The notes beneath the pieces were generated by a model. The model made no database searches. It saw only the letters and a list, made by a program, of their open reading frames with translations, and was not told the DNA's origin. Made by a program: the position numbers and the translations under genes. Shown here piece after piece: positions 8,834 through 17,514 of a stretch of DNA of 64,000 nucleotides. Numbering within the stretch: position 1 is the stretch's first letter; each line of letters starts with the position of its first letter. The DNA is taken from contig CADDZJ010000002.1 in the NCBI GenBank assembly GCA_902812415.1, forward strand, positions 1-64,000. Reading direction: 5' to 3'. The stretch is from Acidobacteriota bacterium (lineage in GTDB: Bacteria; Acidobacteriota; Terriglobia; UBA7540).

Positions 8834-9541
8834 TTACAAATCAACCTCTTCAGAGCTTATCGCCCGCTCATCGTGCGCCGGCACAGGAGCGCTCCCCATT
8901 CGCATCTCCATTCCAAAGACTTCTCCGAATCGCTCCGTAACCCGATCGATCACTTCCTCCATCCCGATGGATCTGCCCAAGAGTTTCTTTAATGAGGTCA
9001 CACCCTTTTCGCGAAGACCGCATGGGATGATCCACTCAAAGTAACGCAAATCCGTATTCACATTGAAAGCGAAGCCGTGCGAAGTGATCCAGCGCGTGAT
9101 GTGCACGCCCAGAGCCAGAATCTTTTCATCTCCCACCCACACGCCCGTAAGCCCGGCGATGCGAGCCGCCTGAACGCCGAAATCCCCTGTGACGCGGATG
9201 AAAACCTCTTCCAGCGAACGCATATACCAGGCGACATCGCGCCGGTGCTGGGTGAGATCAAAAATCGGATAACCCACCAACTGACCGGGCCCGTGATACG
9301 TGATGTCGCCGCCGCGGTCGGTTTCAATGACCTGGGCCTCAATTTTTCGCAGAAATTCCGGCGTGACCAACAGGTTTTCGCGGCGCGCATTGCGACCCAG
9401 CGTATAGACATGGGGATGTTCCAGCAACAGAAGCGTGTCTGATGTCGCATGAGCTTTGCGCTGCGCAACAAGGCGCTTCTGGAGCTCAAGACCCTCCGCG
9501 TAATCGACGAGTCCCAGCCGCTCAACCTGGCAGATGATCAC
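8834..9541 (-). CDS. lipB: Octanoyltransferase LipB
   Basis: Transfers octanoate from acyl carrier protein to lipoyl domains, the first step of lipoate attachment to enzymes such as the E2 encoded next to it. Family motifs are LLLEHPHVYTLGRNA, RGGDITYHGPGQLVGYPI, and FAFNVNTDLRYFEWIIPCG with the catalytic Cys. VTSLKKLLG supplies the conserved Lys region. At 235 residues it is of usual length. No lipA is seen in the window. Its position directly upstream of the E1/E2 genes on the same strand suggests that modification and target enzyme are made together. Confidence 0.94.
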   Translation of the reverse strand: MIICQVERLGLVDYAEGLELQKRLVAQRKAHATSDTLLLLEHPHVYTLGRNARRENLLVTPEFLRKIEAQVIETDRGGDITYHGPGQLVGYPIFDLTQHRRDVAWYMRSLEEVFIRVTGDFGVQAARIAGLTGVWVGDEKILALGVHITRWITSHGFAFNVNTDLRYFEWIIPCGLREKGVTSLKKLLGRSIGMEEVIDRVTERFGEVFGMEMRMGSAPVPAHDERAISSEEVDL

Positions 9542-9612
9542 GAGCTTCTTGGCGCCAGCGAGGAATTTCTACTCCAAAATACTGGGCGCCGCCTCCGAAC
9601 TCGGAAAATCCC

Positions 9613-11100
9613 TTATTTAAGACTGTCCAGATAGGCAATCAGCGCCTTCATATCCTCATCGGAAAAAGGAAAAGCAGGCATGCCCCCTGCCTTCATCCTG
9701 GCATTCGGATGACGGATGAGGTCAGCAAGCTTATCGGGCGGAAGCTTTTGCCCGACCCCTATCAATTTGATGGCCATCGCCGTGCCTACACCGCCTGCCC
9801 CATGACACGCCACGCACCCATTCGATTCAAAAATCTGTTTTCCTTTGGCAATAAGCGGATTCTCAGAGCCCGAAGCTGCGGCGGCCGCAGCGCTCGCCGA
9901 GCCAGCCGCCATTTCGGGCTGAAAGGGCTGGCGCATGAATTCCTTTTCTGCCTCTTCCTGGCGAGCCAGTTGGGCGGCAACGCTTGGATCAGCATGGTCC
10001 ACGTGATAGCTGACAATGCCCAGCGCGATCAGAGCGAGAAGAACCACCGAATAGATTCCCACCGCAATCGGCCGCTTCCCCGGGCGCCTTTCGGGTCGTC
10101 GGTCGTAAAAAGGCAGCCCGACCAGGAGCACGGTGAGAATGCCCGGCACAACCAGAATGCCAATCACGGCCAGCGGCCCCTCCCAATACTTAAGCCACTG
10201 AAAGATGGGACGGTAATACCATTCTGGCCGCGGAATGAACTGCGTATCCGCGGGATTGGCTTTGGGACCTAAAGCTTTCGGCACAAAATGCGCCAACAAA
10301 GCCAAAATCACGATAAGCAGCAAAGCAAAGGCTGAATCCATCAAGAGTTGCTTGGGATAGAACCTCTCGGTTTTGGCCTTCAGAGCGACTGGATCAGCGC
10401 TGGGAGGACCTGCCGGACCTGAGCGGCGGAACAGAAAAAGGTGAGCCCCAACGAAAATCAACAAGGCAGCGGGAAGCAAGAAGACGTGCGCCACAAAAAA
10501 CCGCGAAATGGTCAGCGTTCCCATTCCCGCGCCGCCGCGCAGCACTAACTTAAGCCACTGGCCAACGACGGGAACCTCGCTGATGACGTTCGTGCCCACC
10601 GCCGTAGCGAAGTAGGATCGCTCATCCCAGGGCAGCAGATAACCGGTGAAGGCCATCCCCAACACGAGAGCGAAGAGAATGCAACCTGCAACCCAGAGAA
10701 GCTCTCGCTTCCCCTTGTAGGCGCCGAACAGGAACGTTTGCGTCATGTGAACTACCAGCAGGATCACCATGATGCTTGCGCCGTAGGAGTGCACGCTGCG
10801 CAGGAAGGCGCCGTCCGAAACGACTTTTATGATATAGGCGATCGTGGTATGAGCGTGGTCGGCGGAAGGAACGTAGTACATTGCCAGAAAAATGCCGGTC
10901 ACAACCTGAGAAAGCAAAATGAAGAGCAGACCTGAACCAAAAACATACGACCACCGCGCGCCTCCCGGGATGCGTTCATCCAGGAATTCGTGCATCATCT
11001 CTTTCCAGCCGGTGCGTTCATCCAACCAGTTGGAAACACCCTGTGGCTCTTTGCTTTGAATGTCCATAGGAGGCTTTGCCGTAACCGGAGAATCTGACAT
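9613..11100 (-). CDS. Cytochrome b of a bc-type complex fused to a C-terminal cytochrome c domain
   Basis: A membrane quinol-oxidising cytochrome b with an extra heme c domain, about 495 residues. The N-terminal cytochrome b part has the heme-ligand histidine pairs in HSYGASIMVILLVVH and HVFLLPAALLIFVGAH and the quinol-site motif PEWY (in RPEWYYRPIFQ). A Glu/Ala-rich linker after about residue 390 leads to a monoheme cytochrome c with CVACHG and distal Met candidates in MPAFPFSDEDM. The fused heme could replace cytochrome c1 as electron exit. I chose the ATG at 11100, which has GAGAGTG upstream; the longer frame starts with TTG at 11115. The Rieske gene lies 74 bases upstream on the same strand. 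Confidence 0.9.
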   Translation of the reverse strand: MSDSPVTAKPPMDIQSKEPQGVSNWLDERTGWKEMMHEFLDERIPGGARWSYVFGSGLLFILLSQVVTGIFLAMYYVPSADHAHTTIAYIIKVVSDGAFLRSVHSYGASIMVILLVVHMTQTFLFGAYKGKRELLWVAGCILFALVLGMAFTGYLLPWDERSYFATAVGTNVISEVPVVGQWLKLVLRGGAGMGTLTISRFFVAHVFLLPAALLIFVGAHLFLFRRSGPAGPPSADPVALKAKTERFYPKQLLMDSAFALLLIVILALLAHFVPKALGPKANPADTQFIPRPEWYYRPIFQWLKYWEGPLAVIGILVVPGILTVLLVGLPFYDRRPERRPGKRPIAVGIYSVVLLALIALGIVSYHVDHADPSVAAQLARQEEAEKEFMRQPFQPEMAAGSASAAAAAASGSENPLIAKGKQIFESNGCVACHGAGGVGTAMAIKLIGVGQKLPPDKLADLIRHPNARMKAGGMPAFPFSDEDMKALIAYLDSLK

Positions 11101-11173
11101 AGAAAACACTCTCAATCGACATCACCTGCACTTCAGATTGTTCACCAGGGGCGCGGTTGTCGATTACAAAATA

Positions 11174-11839
11174 TTATCCAATGACTTCTTTGTTCGGAAC
11201 GAGATTACGGAAATATTCGTATCGCACCATCAAGCGGCCGTTTTGAATATCCACCGGCAGAGTATCCATCCCGCGCGGCGGAGGTCCGGAGAGATACTTT
11301 CCGTCTGGCGCGAACGTCCCGCCGTGACAGGGGCATTTGAATTTATTGAGTGACGAGTCCCAGGCTACTTCGCAGCCTAGGTGCGGACAAACAGCGGTGA
11401 GCACCCGCAGCTTTCCGTTGGGACCTTTCGTTACGTAGACCACTTTTTCCGAAATCGTCTGCCGCCATCCGTCAACATCCTGAATCTGGATCACGCGCCG
11501 CTCGGGCGTTGACAAGGAAGCGTATTGATTCGCATCACCGAGGTCTGACCATCCTGCCCTGCCGGATTTGGCAAAAAGCGGGTAAAGCGCCATGCGAACC
11601 AGCGGGATGCACAGTAAAACTCCGACAACGGCTCCTACAATACCCAGGAGCCAGCCCACGAACCGGCGCCGCGCTCGCTCTTCAGGCGACAACGACTCCT
11701 CGGATACTAATGGCTGCGGGATTGTCGGCTGATTGTCCTGGTTTTCCACTTTTTGTCTATACCTCTTCGCAACAAGCTTACGGCCCAAACTGTTTACCAC
11801 ATAGTCTACGGCACTCCGCCATCTTATATGGCGCTCCAC
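11174..11839 (-). CDS. Rieske 2Fe-2S protein of a bc-type complex
   Basis: Delivers electrons from quinol to the cytochrome c part of the neighbouring complex. The cluster motifs are CPHLGCEV and CPCHGGTF, each giving one Cys and one His ligand plus the disulfide cysteines. A single membrane anchor is at about residues 60-85 (VGWLLGIVGAVVGVLLCIPL). The Rieske domain ends with SGPPPRGMDTLPV. The frame opens at 11839, but the first 30 residues look unconserved and an internal GTG (VENQDNQ) is an equally likely start. With the cytochrome b gene it forms a two-gene bc operon. Confidence 0.92.
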   Translation of the reverse strand: MERHIRWRSAVDYVVNSLGRKLVAKRYRQKVENQDNQPTIPQPLVSEESLSPEERARRRFVGWLLGIVGAVVGVLLCIPLVRMALYPLFAKSGRAGWSDLGDANQYASLSTPERRVIQIQDVDGWRQTISEKVVYVTKGPNGKLRVLTAVCPHLGCEVAWDSSLNKFKCPCHGGTFAPDGKYLSGPPPRGMDTLPVDIQNGRLMVRYEYFRNLVPNKEVIG

Positions 11840-12075
11840 GGATGCGCAAAACTAGCATTGTATCTTGTTTTCTCAAAAACAAAGGTAGTCAGCGAAACAT
11901 ATGGGACTTCACAGACCCACACAAGGCTTCTGTGCGCAGTCGCTCGCTTCCCACGCCCCTACCTATAGTCTGTTTGAAACAAGAACGCTCTCCAACGCAT
12001 CTGAAATATAATAGTGCTGAATCTATGCGTTGAAGTTGTTCGTGGAAGCCTACAAATTCAAAGCGAGGAAAGATC

Positions 12076-12753
12076 ATGTCTTTGCTGAGGGAAATCGACT
12101 TGGCCGAAATCCGCGAAAGGTTGCGGGAAATGGCAAACCCGGTGAAATTAGTCCATTTCACGCAGGAACTCAACTTGGAATACGGCCGCGAAGCTCGCAT
12201 GTTGCTCGAAGAACTCTCCGGAACCTCTGACAAGCTGTCACTCGAAGTCCATAATTTTCTGCTTGAGAAGGAGAAGGTTGCCGAATATGACATCGACAAG
12301 GTTCCGGCCACTATTATTCGCAACGGCAAAGACTACGGCGTTCGATTCTACGGATTGCCCGCAGGGTATGAATTCTCCACCCTGCTCGACGCTATTCTCC
12401 ACATCTCAAAAAATGATTCCGGACTGAAGCCCGAAACGAAGGAAAAACTTACCCGCATCAACCAGCCGCTTCACCTGGAAGTATTTGTAACGCCGACTTG
12501 ACCCCACTGCCCCCAGGCCGTGCGTCTGGCTCACTCTTTCGCAATCGAGAATGATTGGATTAAAGCGGATTGTATCGAAGCCACCGAGTTCCCTGACGCT
12601 GTTGCGCAACATCGAGTTTACGCGGTCCCAAAAACCGTTATTAATGGAAGTTCTTACATCGAAGGGGCTCTCCCGGAAGAATTCTTTCTCGATGGCATTC
12701 TCAAGGAGTTAGGCGTCGATCCTGAAAAAGATGCACAGGACTCACCTGCATAA
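12076..12753 (+). CDS. Candidate selenoprotein: protein disulfide oxidoreductase-like double thioredoxin-fold protein (UxxC)
   Basis: Read through the TGA at 12499-12501, the frame gives one 225-residue protein, the length of archaeal/bacterial PDO proteins with two thioredoxin folds. The C-terminal fold reads VFVTPT-U142-P-H-C145-PQAV, where PDOs have VFVTPTCPYCPxAV. UGA therefore replaces the nucleophilic first Cys. The cis-proline loop AVPKTVIN and the fold's last helix follow. The N-terminal fold keeps FTQELNLEYGREARMLLEEL, but its CxxC is lost (Leu and Gly at the Cys positions). Redox activity would rest only on the U-x-x-C site. A TATAAT box lies at 12007-12012. The 84 codons after UGA are open and conserved in type, which argues against random nonsense. 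Confidence 0.82.
12499..12529 (+). promoter_or_regulatory. UGA codon plus candidate bacterial SECIS hairpin (PDO-like gene)
   Basis: After the TGA at 12499-12501, CCAGGC (12513-12518) pairs with GTCTGG (12524-12529), six pairs with one G-U, around the loop CGTGC (12519-12523). The loop begins 17 bases after the UGA and has G as its second base. Both features are within the usual bacterial SECIS limits. The stem is weaker than that of the CMD-family gene, so this call leans on the protein motif. Confidence 0.6.
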
Positions 12754-12862
12754 CCTGTCATCACCTTTTAAGCGTACACTGGGAGCTAACGAAGGTCCCC
12801 CCAAGCTTCGGTTCTCTCAGAGCGCTTGCGCCGCAAGAATCTTCTCAAAGCACCTCTTCGCC

Positions 12863-13378
12863 TCAATACCGCAAGACCGTGTGGATGTCATACTGCGCGA
12901 GCTTCTCTCTCCCCTTCAGGAATTCCAATTCAATCAGGAATCCCAACCCCGCCACGCGCGCGTTGACTTGTTCCACAAGCCTTGCGACGGCGGACGCAGT
13001 TCCTCCCGTGGCAAGCAAATCGTCGATGATTAAGACGCTGTGCCCTTCCCCAATAGCATCCCGATGCATTTCAAGCGAATCTGTGCCGTACTCCAAATGG
13101 TAGCTGGCCCGCGCAACCTCCGCCGGAAGCTTTTTGGGCTTGCGAACCGGCACGAAACCCGCATTGAGCCGATAAGCCACCATCGGAGCAAAAATAAATC
13201 CACGCGCTTCAATCCCTATCACCCGATCAATCTTCCGACCCACGTAGTGGTTTGCAAGCGCATCGACAGCGCGATGGAGCCCGACGGGATCCTTCAGCAA
13301 AGTCGTAATATCATAAAAAAGAATTCCGGGCTTCGGGAAATCCGGCACTTCACGAATCAGACGCTTGAGGTCCTCCAC
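12863..13378 (-). CDS. apt: Adenine phosphoribosyltransferase
   Basis: Salvages adenine to AMP using PRPP in the cytoplasm. The protein has 171 residues, the normal length. The start [21 protein letters not shown] is typical of Apt. The PRPP-binding loop is [16 protein letters not shown], and [15 protein letters not shown] is also diagnostic. It converges on the PDO-like gene, with about 110 bases between their stops. acyP lies upstream on the same strand, about 70 bases away. Confidence 0.96.
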   Translation of the reverse strand: MEDLKRLIREVPDFPKPGILFYDITTLLKDPVGLHRAVDALANHYVGRKIDRVIGIEARGFIFAPMVAYRLNAGFVPVRKPKKLPAEVARASYHLEYGTDSLEMHRDAIGEGHSVLIIDDLLATGGTASAVARLVEQVNARVAGLGFLIELEFLKGREKLAQYDIHTVLRY

Positions 13379-13449
13379 AATTCCTCCACGAATCGAATGT
13401 TGAATAACAGCCTGTAACCTAACACCTGAAAAAAGGCGCTCGGAGAAAA

Positions 13450-13725
13450 TCAGGTCTCAATGACAAAGCGGTTATAGTCACGGTCAATCGGCAGCTCGGT
13501 CTCTTCGACGCGGGTGACATAGGCGCCCCGCGGGCCTTCCTTCAGTCGTCGTTTGAACTCCGCGAGAGCGCCTTCACTTCCGATGGCGTAAGCTTCCACA
13601 TCTCCATCGGGCAGGTTTTTTACGTACCCGCGAATGGCCAGACGGCTTGCCTCCCGCTCGGCAAAGAAACGGTATCCCACCCCCTGCACCCTCCCTGAAA
13701 TGAGGTATCTTTTGGCGATCACCAT
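13450..13725 (-). CDS. acyP: Acylphosphatase
   Basis: A small cytoplasmic enzyme (91 residues) that hydrolyses acyl phosphates. The phosphate-binding loop [11 protein letters not shown] contains the catalytic Arg. [17 protein letters not shown] carries the second catalytic residue, Asn, of the usual GWVRNxxDG motif. It ends about 70 bases before apt on the same strand. A long inverted repeat separates it from plsC upstream. Confidence 0.95.
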   Translation of the reverse strand: MVIAKRYLISGRVQGVGYRFFAEREASRLAIRGYVKNLPDGDVEAYAIGSEGALAEFKRRLKEGPRGAYVTRVEETELPIDRDYNRFVIET

Positions 13726-13761
13726 GCTGTATCTATTCTGACGCTGCCTGCTTATTGAGAA

Positions 13762-13868
13762 TTACAAATTATAGTGACAACCAAAACTGTAGCGGCGCTA
13801 TCCCCAGCGCCGAAAAGCACCGGTGAGGACACCGGCGCTACAGAAAACGGTGTCACTATAATTTGTAA
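13762..13868. repeat. 107-bp inverted-repeat element between plsC and acyP
   Basis: Perfect 18-bp outer arms, TTACAAATTATAGTGACA at 13762-13779 and its reverse complement at 13851-13868. Nested inside are CTGTAGCG (13787-13794) and CGCTACAG (13836-13843), plus GC-rich GGCGCT/CAGCGCC blocks. The right arm contains the plsC stop codon. The core GTAGCGGCG(C/G)... recurs near 21060 and 44990. It could act as a hairpin in plsC mRNA or be a MITE-like insertion. Confidence 0.8.
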
Positions 13869-14617
13869 ACCTCGGTAGAACCGACTCTTGGTGACGCGAC
13901 AGCCTCCAGCGACCTCTCCTCGGAGGCAAGCCCGGAGAGAATAGCTGCCCGAACCCGATCCTGAATCGACTCCAAATCCTCCATATTACAGCCATGGGTT
14001 TCAACAATGTCGTGAAACATAACACGAACAACTCCAGGACGAATCACCGGCTGTCCCTTGGGCATGATCTTTCGGCTGCCTGAAATCGAGATGGGGACTA
14101 TCGGCGCCCCCGCTTTGAGCGCCATGATGAAGACGCCTTTCTTGAAAGGCAGGAGCCGGCCATCCACACTCCGCGTGCCTTCGGGAAAAGCCAGAAATGA
14201 ATGCCCCGCCATGAGAAATCGAGTTGCTTGTTCCAAGGCCTGGATGGCTCCCCCACGATTTTTACGATCAATCGGGATAAAGCCCCGCAAGCGCATGGCG
14301 CGCCCCAGAACCGGCACACGGAAAAATTCCCTCTTAACTAAAATCAAGACCGGCGGCAGTAAGCTCACAATCGCGGGCGGATCACAATTGCTCTGATGAT
14401 TGGCCATGTAAACCGCGGCGCGTTCTTGAGGAATTTTTTCCGGCCCGCGCACCTCCAGCCGCACACCGGCCAGTCGGAGAGTCAACTTTGCCCCCAGGAC
14501 TCCCACCCGGTAAATGGGATCCGTATTTCCAGTCAGGATCGTGTAAAGCAGATAGGGCGCACCGACCACCAGAACATAGGCCAAGGCGAGCGAGATCACG
14601 AAGAGCGAGCGGATCAT
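13856..14617 (-). CDS. plsC: 1-acyl-sn-glycerol-3-phosphate acyltransferase (PlsC family)
   Basis: Makes phosphatidic acid from lysophosphatidic acid at the inner membrane; 253 residues. It has an N-terminal hydrophobic segment (about residues 5-30), the catalytic HX4D box in NHQSNCDPP, IDRKNRGGAI, and the substrate box FPEGTRSVDG. Its ATG overlaps the stop of the M61 peptidase gene by four bases, implying translational coupling. Its own stop codon lies inside the inverted-repeat element at 13851-13868, so its last residues may have been changed by that element. Confidence 0.93.
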   Translation of the reverse strand: MIRSLFVISLALAYVLVVGAPYLLYTILTGNTDPIYRVGVLGAKLTLRLAGVRLEVRGPEKIPQERAAVYMANHQSNCDPPAIVSLLPPVLILVKREFFRVPVLGRAMRLRGFIPIDRKNRGGAIQALEQATRFLMAGHSFLAFPEGTRSVDGRLLPFKKGVFIMALKAGAPIVPISISGSRKIMPKGQPVIRPGVVRVMFHDIVETHGCNMEDLESIQDRVRAAILSGLASEERSLEAVASPRVGSTEVYKL

Positions 14618-16446
14618 TGAATTTCAGGGCCTGACAAGCCTGAAGTTTTCCCCTCAAGCCAGCCGGTTCGGATAGCAAGCTGTTGAGGCGACGGACTCGA
14701 AACCTCCTCCACGCGATATTGCGTCTCCTGCCGTTTGCCGAGATTGAATCGAATTGTCACTAAACGCGGGCCGCGCCGCACCTGCACGCTCACTTTCTCA
14801 CCTGGCTTCACGCCGAGAATGTCCTGCGGCAATGCGTAAATCACCTGGCCGTTAATTTTCATCAGTACGTCGCCGTTCTCAAGGCCCGCGTGTGCCGCGT
14901 TGCTTTTAGGATCGACTGCGGCAACCTGAATCAATCCCTCAAAGTTGCGGGCCGCCTGAAATCCCCAATCGGGCTCCGGGGAAGCCTCAGTCACCAGCCT
15001 CAGCCCGGCATAGGTCAGGTACTTGTCGTAATCCAGTTCTGCGGTTCCAGTTACATCCTGCTTAAAAAAATTATGCACCCACGAAGCTGGCGGGGCCAGG
15101 GAAGCGATAAGGCGTTCCAGATCCTTGTCTGTAAAATAATGATGCTGCCTGGCAAAGTGCTGATTCAAAAGCCGCATCAGGTCGTCCAGGCTGTGACGAT
15201 TTTCACTGAAGTGGCGAATGCCCAGGTCAAGAAGATAACCCAAAAGCTCGCCTTTATTGTAGTAAGAAATGCTGCGCTCGGGACGGCCGTAATCCGGGTA
15301 TTTTTCAAGCCATGCATCCATTCCCGCCGACTCCACGCTCTGAAAATGCCGGGCGGGCCGCCTCTGAAGCTCGTGAATTTCCTGCGCCAGGCGCTCGTAA
15401 AACTCCTGCCGGTCCATTAACCCGGCGCGAAGAAGCGTGAGCCTTGCATAAGTACTGGTGACGCCCTCGGAAAACCACAAGTCCCGCGTGTCATTGCCGT
15501 GAATATAGTCGATGGGTTCGAGTCCTTGCGGGCGAATTCGTTTTACGTTCCACAAGTGAAAGAACTCATGCGCGATAGTCGATTCCAGTCCATCCCAGTT
15601 ATCCTGAAGCTGAGCGGCTGGAAAACTGATCGCCGTTCCATTGCGATGCTCCATCCCTCCTCCGCCGTCGGTTTCAGGGAAATGAAAAATGAACGTGTAG
15701 CGGGAAAAAGGAACGTCGTGCATCAAGGCGGTTTCAGCAGCGGTGATCTTTGCAATCGAATTCAAGAGACGCGCAGACGAATAATCCGCTGGGTTTCCCC
15801 TCACGACTACGCGATAAGCAGCCTTGCCTTGCGAAAAGGAATAACTCTGGAATTCTCCCGCCTCAACCGGACTATCCACCAGCGCATCATAGCCGGGCGC
15901 GACGTATTCTCCGCTGCCAGAATCTTCCGGCATCAGCGTAACCAGCTTCCACGAAGGCGGCAGAATGAACCGCACTCGCGCAGGTTCATTGCGGCGGTCC
16001 GGAATATAAAAGAGGACTTCGGCCAGGTTCAGGAAAGCATGATCAGGGATCAATTCGCTGGAAAAAACTCCGGGCTCATCAGCATAGACCTGATAGCGAA
16101 CGACAAGCGGGGAGCAGGCGCGTTCACTTGACCACGTGTTTCGGTCCTCGGGAATCAGTGCAGCGGGCTGGCCGCCGCATTGAGCCTGGAGATTTTGAAC
16201 GTGCCGCACGAAATCGCGGATCTGATAAAGAGCATTCCACGCCGGAAATTGAATTTCTGTATGAGGGTGAGCTTCGGGAACGGTCAGCGTTACACCCACC
16301 AGATGGGAATCCGGAGGACTGAGGTCTACCACATAAGTGATCGATGGCGCCGCTGGGCCAGCCGTCGCTGCGAGAAAAATGCACGCGACCGCGGAGAACA
16401 GGCGGACCGAGCGCCGGCCCAGCGCGTTTTTCATCAAAGCTGCCAT
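14614..16446 (-). CDS. M61-family metallopeptidase with C-terminal PDZ domain, secreted
   Basis: A glycyl-aminopeptidase-like (M61) zinc protease of about 610 residues. A signal peptide (LFSAVACIFLAATAGPAAP) follows the chosen start MAALMKNAL. An N-terminal beta domain leads to the zinc site TIAHEFFHLWNVKRIRP, where HEFFH supplies two zinc ligands. ENGDVLMKINGQVI marks a C-terminal PDZ domain. The frame is open to 16620, but that start would overlap the divergent PHP gene and precede the signal peptide; 16446 leaves about 110 bases for divergent promoters. plsC overlaps its stop by four bases. Confidence 0.88.
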   Translation of the reverse strand: MAALMKNALGRRSVRLFSAVACIFLAATAGPAAPSITYVVDLSPPDSHLVGVTLTVPEAHPHTEIQFPAWNALYQIRDFVRHVQNLQAQCGGQPAALIPEDRNTWSSERACSPLVVRYQVYADEPGVFSSELIPDHAFLNLAEVLFYIPDRRNEPARVRFILPPSWKLVTLMPEDSGSGEYVAPGYDALVDSPVEAGEFQSYSFSQGKAAYRVVVRGNPADYSSARLLNSIAKITAAETALMHDVPFSRYTFIFHFPETDGGGGMEHRNGTAISFPAAQLQDNWDGLESTIAHEFFHLWNVKRIRPQGLEPIDYIHGNDTRDLWFSEGVTSTYARLTLLRAGLMDRQEFYERLAQEIHELQRRPARHFQSVESAGMDAWLEKYPDYGRPERSISYYNKGELLGYLLDLGIRHFSENRHSLDDLMRLLNQHFARQHHYFTDKDLERLIASLAPPASWVHNFFKQDVTGTAELDYDKYLTYAGLRLVTEASPEPDWGFQAARNFEGLIQVAAVDPKSNAAHAGLENGDVLMKINGQVIYALPQDILGVKPGEKVSVQVRRGPRLVTIRFNLGKRQETQYRVEEVSSPSPQQLAIRTGWLEGKTSGLSGPEIQ

Positions 16447-16554
16447 TCTAAGAACCGCTTCTCGACCGTCGTGCGTCGCGCACCCTGGAAATTCCAACTC
16501 CGGCTTGCCCCGCGTTGCGCAAAGTGCGTAATATAACATGAGAGGAAGATCGAG

Positions 16555-17493
16555 ATGGCAGCTAAACTCTTTAAGGCGGATCTTCATTGTCACAGCCGAT
16601 TTTCCGGTCAGGTGAAGCATCTGCGCTTCCTAAGAGCCCGCGATTGCTACTCGAAACCCATCGACGTCTATCGCCGCGCCAAAGAGCGGGGTATGGACCT
16701 GGTGACTATCACCGATCATGATTCCATCGACGGTTGCCTCGAACTTTTGAACCAATTCGGCGACATGCCAGACTTCATAATGGGCGAGGAAGTCACCGCC
16801 CGCCTGCCCAACTTTCATCACGAAATTCACATCGGCGTGTATGGCCACAACGAAGCCCAGCACCGCGAAATCCAGAAGCTGCGCGGCAACGCCGAAGAAC
16901 TGGTGGCCTATCTTCGTCAGAACAACCTGCTTTACGTGCTCAATCACTTTTTCCACGATTTCTGGAATGCGGCGCGCGTGCGGGAGTTTATCGAACGCAT
17001 GTCGGAGCTGTTTAACATCTTTGAAGCGCGCAACGGCACGCTTCAACGCGAGCACAATGCATTGATTGTGGCCTTAATCGAGTGGTTTCGCAGCATCGGA
17101 CGGCAGGTGAGCATGGTGGCCGGAAGCGACTCTCACACTCTGCGCCGGATTGGTCGCAGCTACACAGCCAGCCCCGCCCGCAACCGTGAGGAATTCATCG
17201 CCGATATTCGCGTCGGTCGAAGCCAGGCCTTTGGGCCGCATTCCAATCATTTGTCGCTTGCCGCGGACATTTACGGGGTGGTGCTGCGTTACTATCCGAC
17301 CGTGCTCTCGGTCCGCAATGGCGAATTCTCGCCGTCCTCTCGCGTGCAGAAGTTTTTCCTGAGCATCGCTGCTGCGCCGTTCCTCTTCACGCCCTATGTC
17401 GCCGCCGTCCGGCACATGCGCACCGAGCGCGAAAGGATCAAAAAGTTTTCCAGTTTGATTTTCGGACAACAACCCGCGCTCGCATCTTTCTGA
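16555..17493 (+). CDS. PHP-domain metal-dependent phosphoesterase
   Basis: A 312-residue PHP-fold protein that binds metal ions through the classic motifs KADLHCHSRFSG (residues 7-18) and TDHDSIDG. NHFFHDFWN and MVAGSDSHTLRR give later His/Asp ligands. Relatives hydrolyse phosphodiesters or phosphomonoesters (histidinol-phosphate or nucleotide type); the substrate cannot be told. The C-terminal 60 residues contain a hydrophobic stretch (FFLSIAAAPFLFTPYVAAV). It is divergent from the M61 gene. GAGGAAGATCGAG precedes the ATG. Confidence 0.85.
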   Translation: MAAKLFKADLHCHSRFSGQVKHLRFLRARDCYSKPIDVYRRAKERGMDLVTITDHDSIDGCLELLNQFGDMPDFIMGEEVTARLPNFHHEIHIGVYGHNEAQHREIQKLRGNAEELVAYLRQNNLLYVLNHFFHDFWNAARVREFIERMSELFNIFEARNGTLQREHNALIVALIEWFRSIGRQVSMVAGSDSHTLRRIGRSYTASPARNREEFIADIRVGRSQAFGPHSNHLSLAADIYGVVLRYYPTVLSVRNGEFSPSSRVQKFFLSIAAAPFLFTPYVAAVRHMRTERERIKKFSSLIFGQQPALASF

Positions 17494-17514
17494 GCAGGCG
17501 CAAGGCTGCACGGA

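Noticed and set aside
2840-12501. Genome-wide recoding of TGA (for example as Trp or Gly)
   Set aside because: TGA serves as the ordinary stop of many complete genes here, such as those ending at 22391 and 51198. The two in-frame TGAs both fall on catalytic Cys positions, which fits Sec rather than a changed code.
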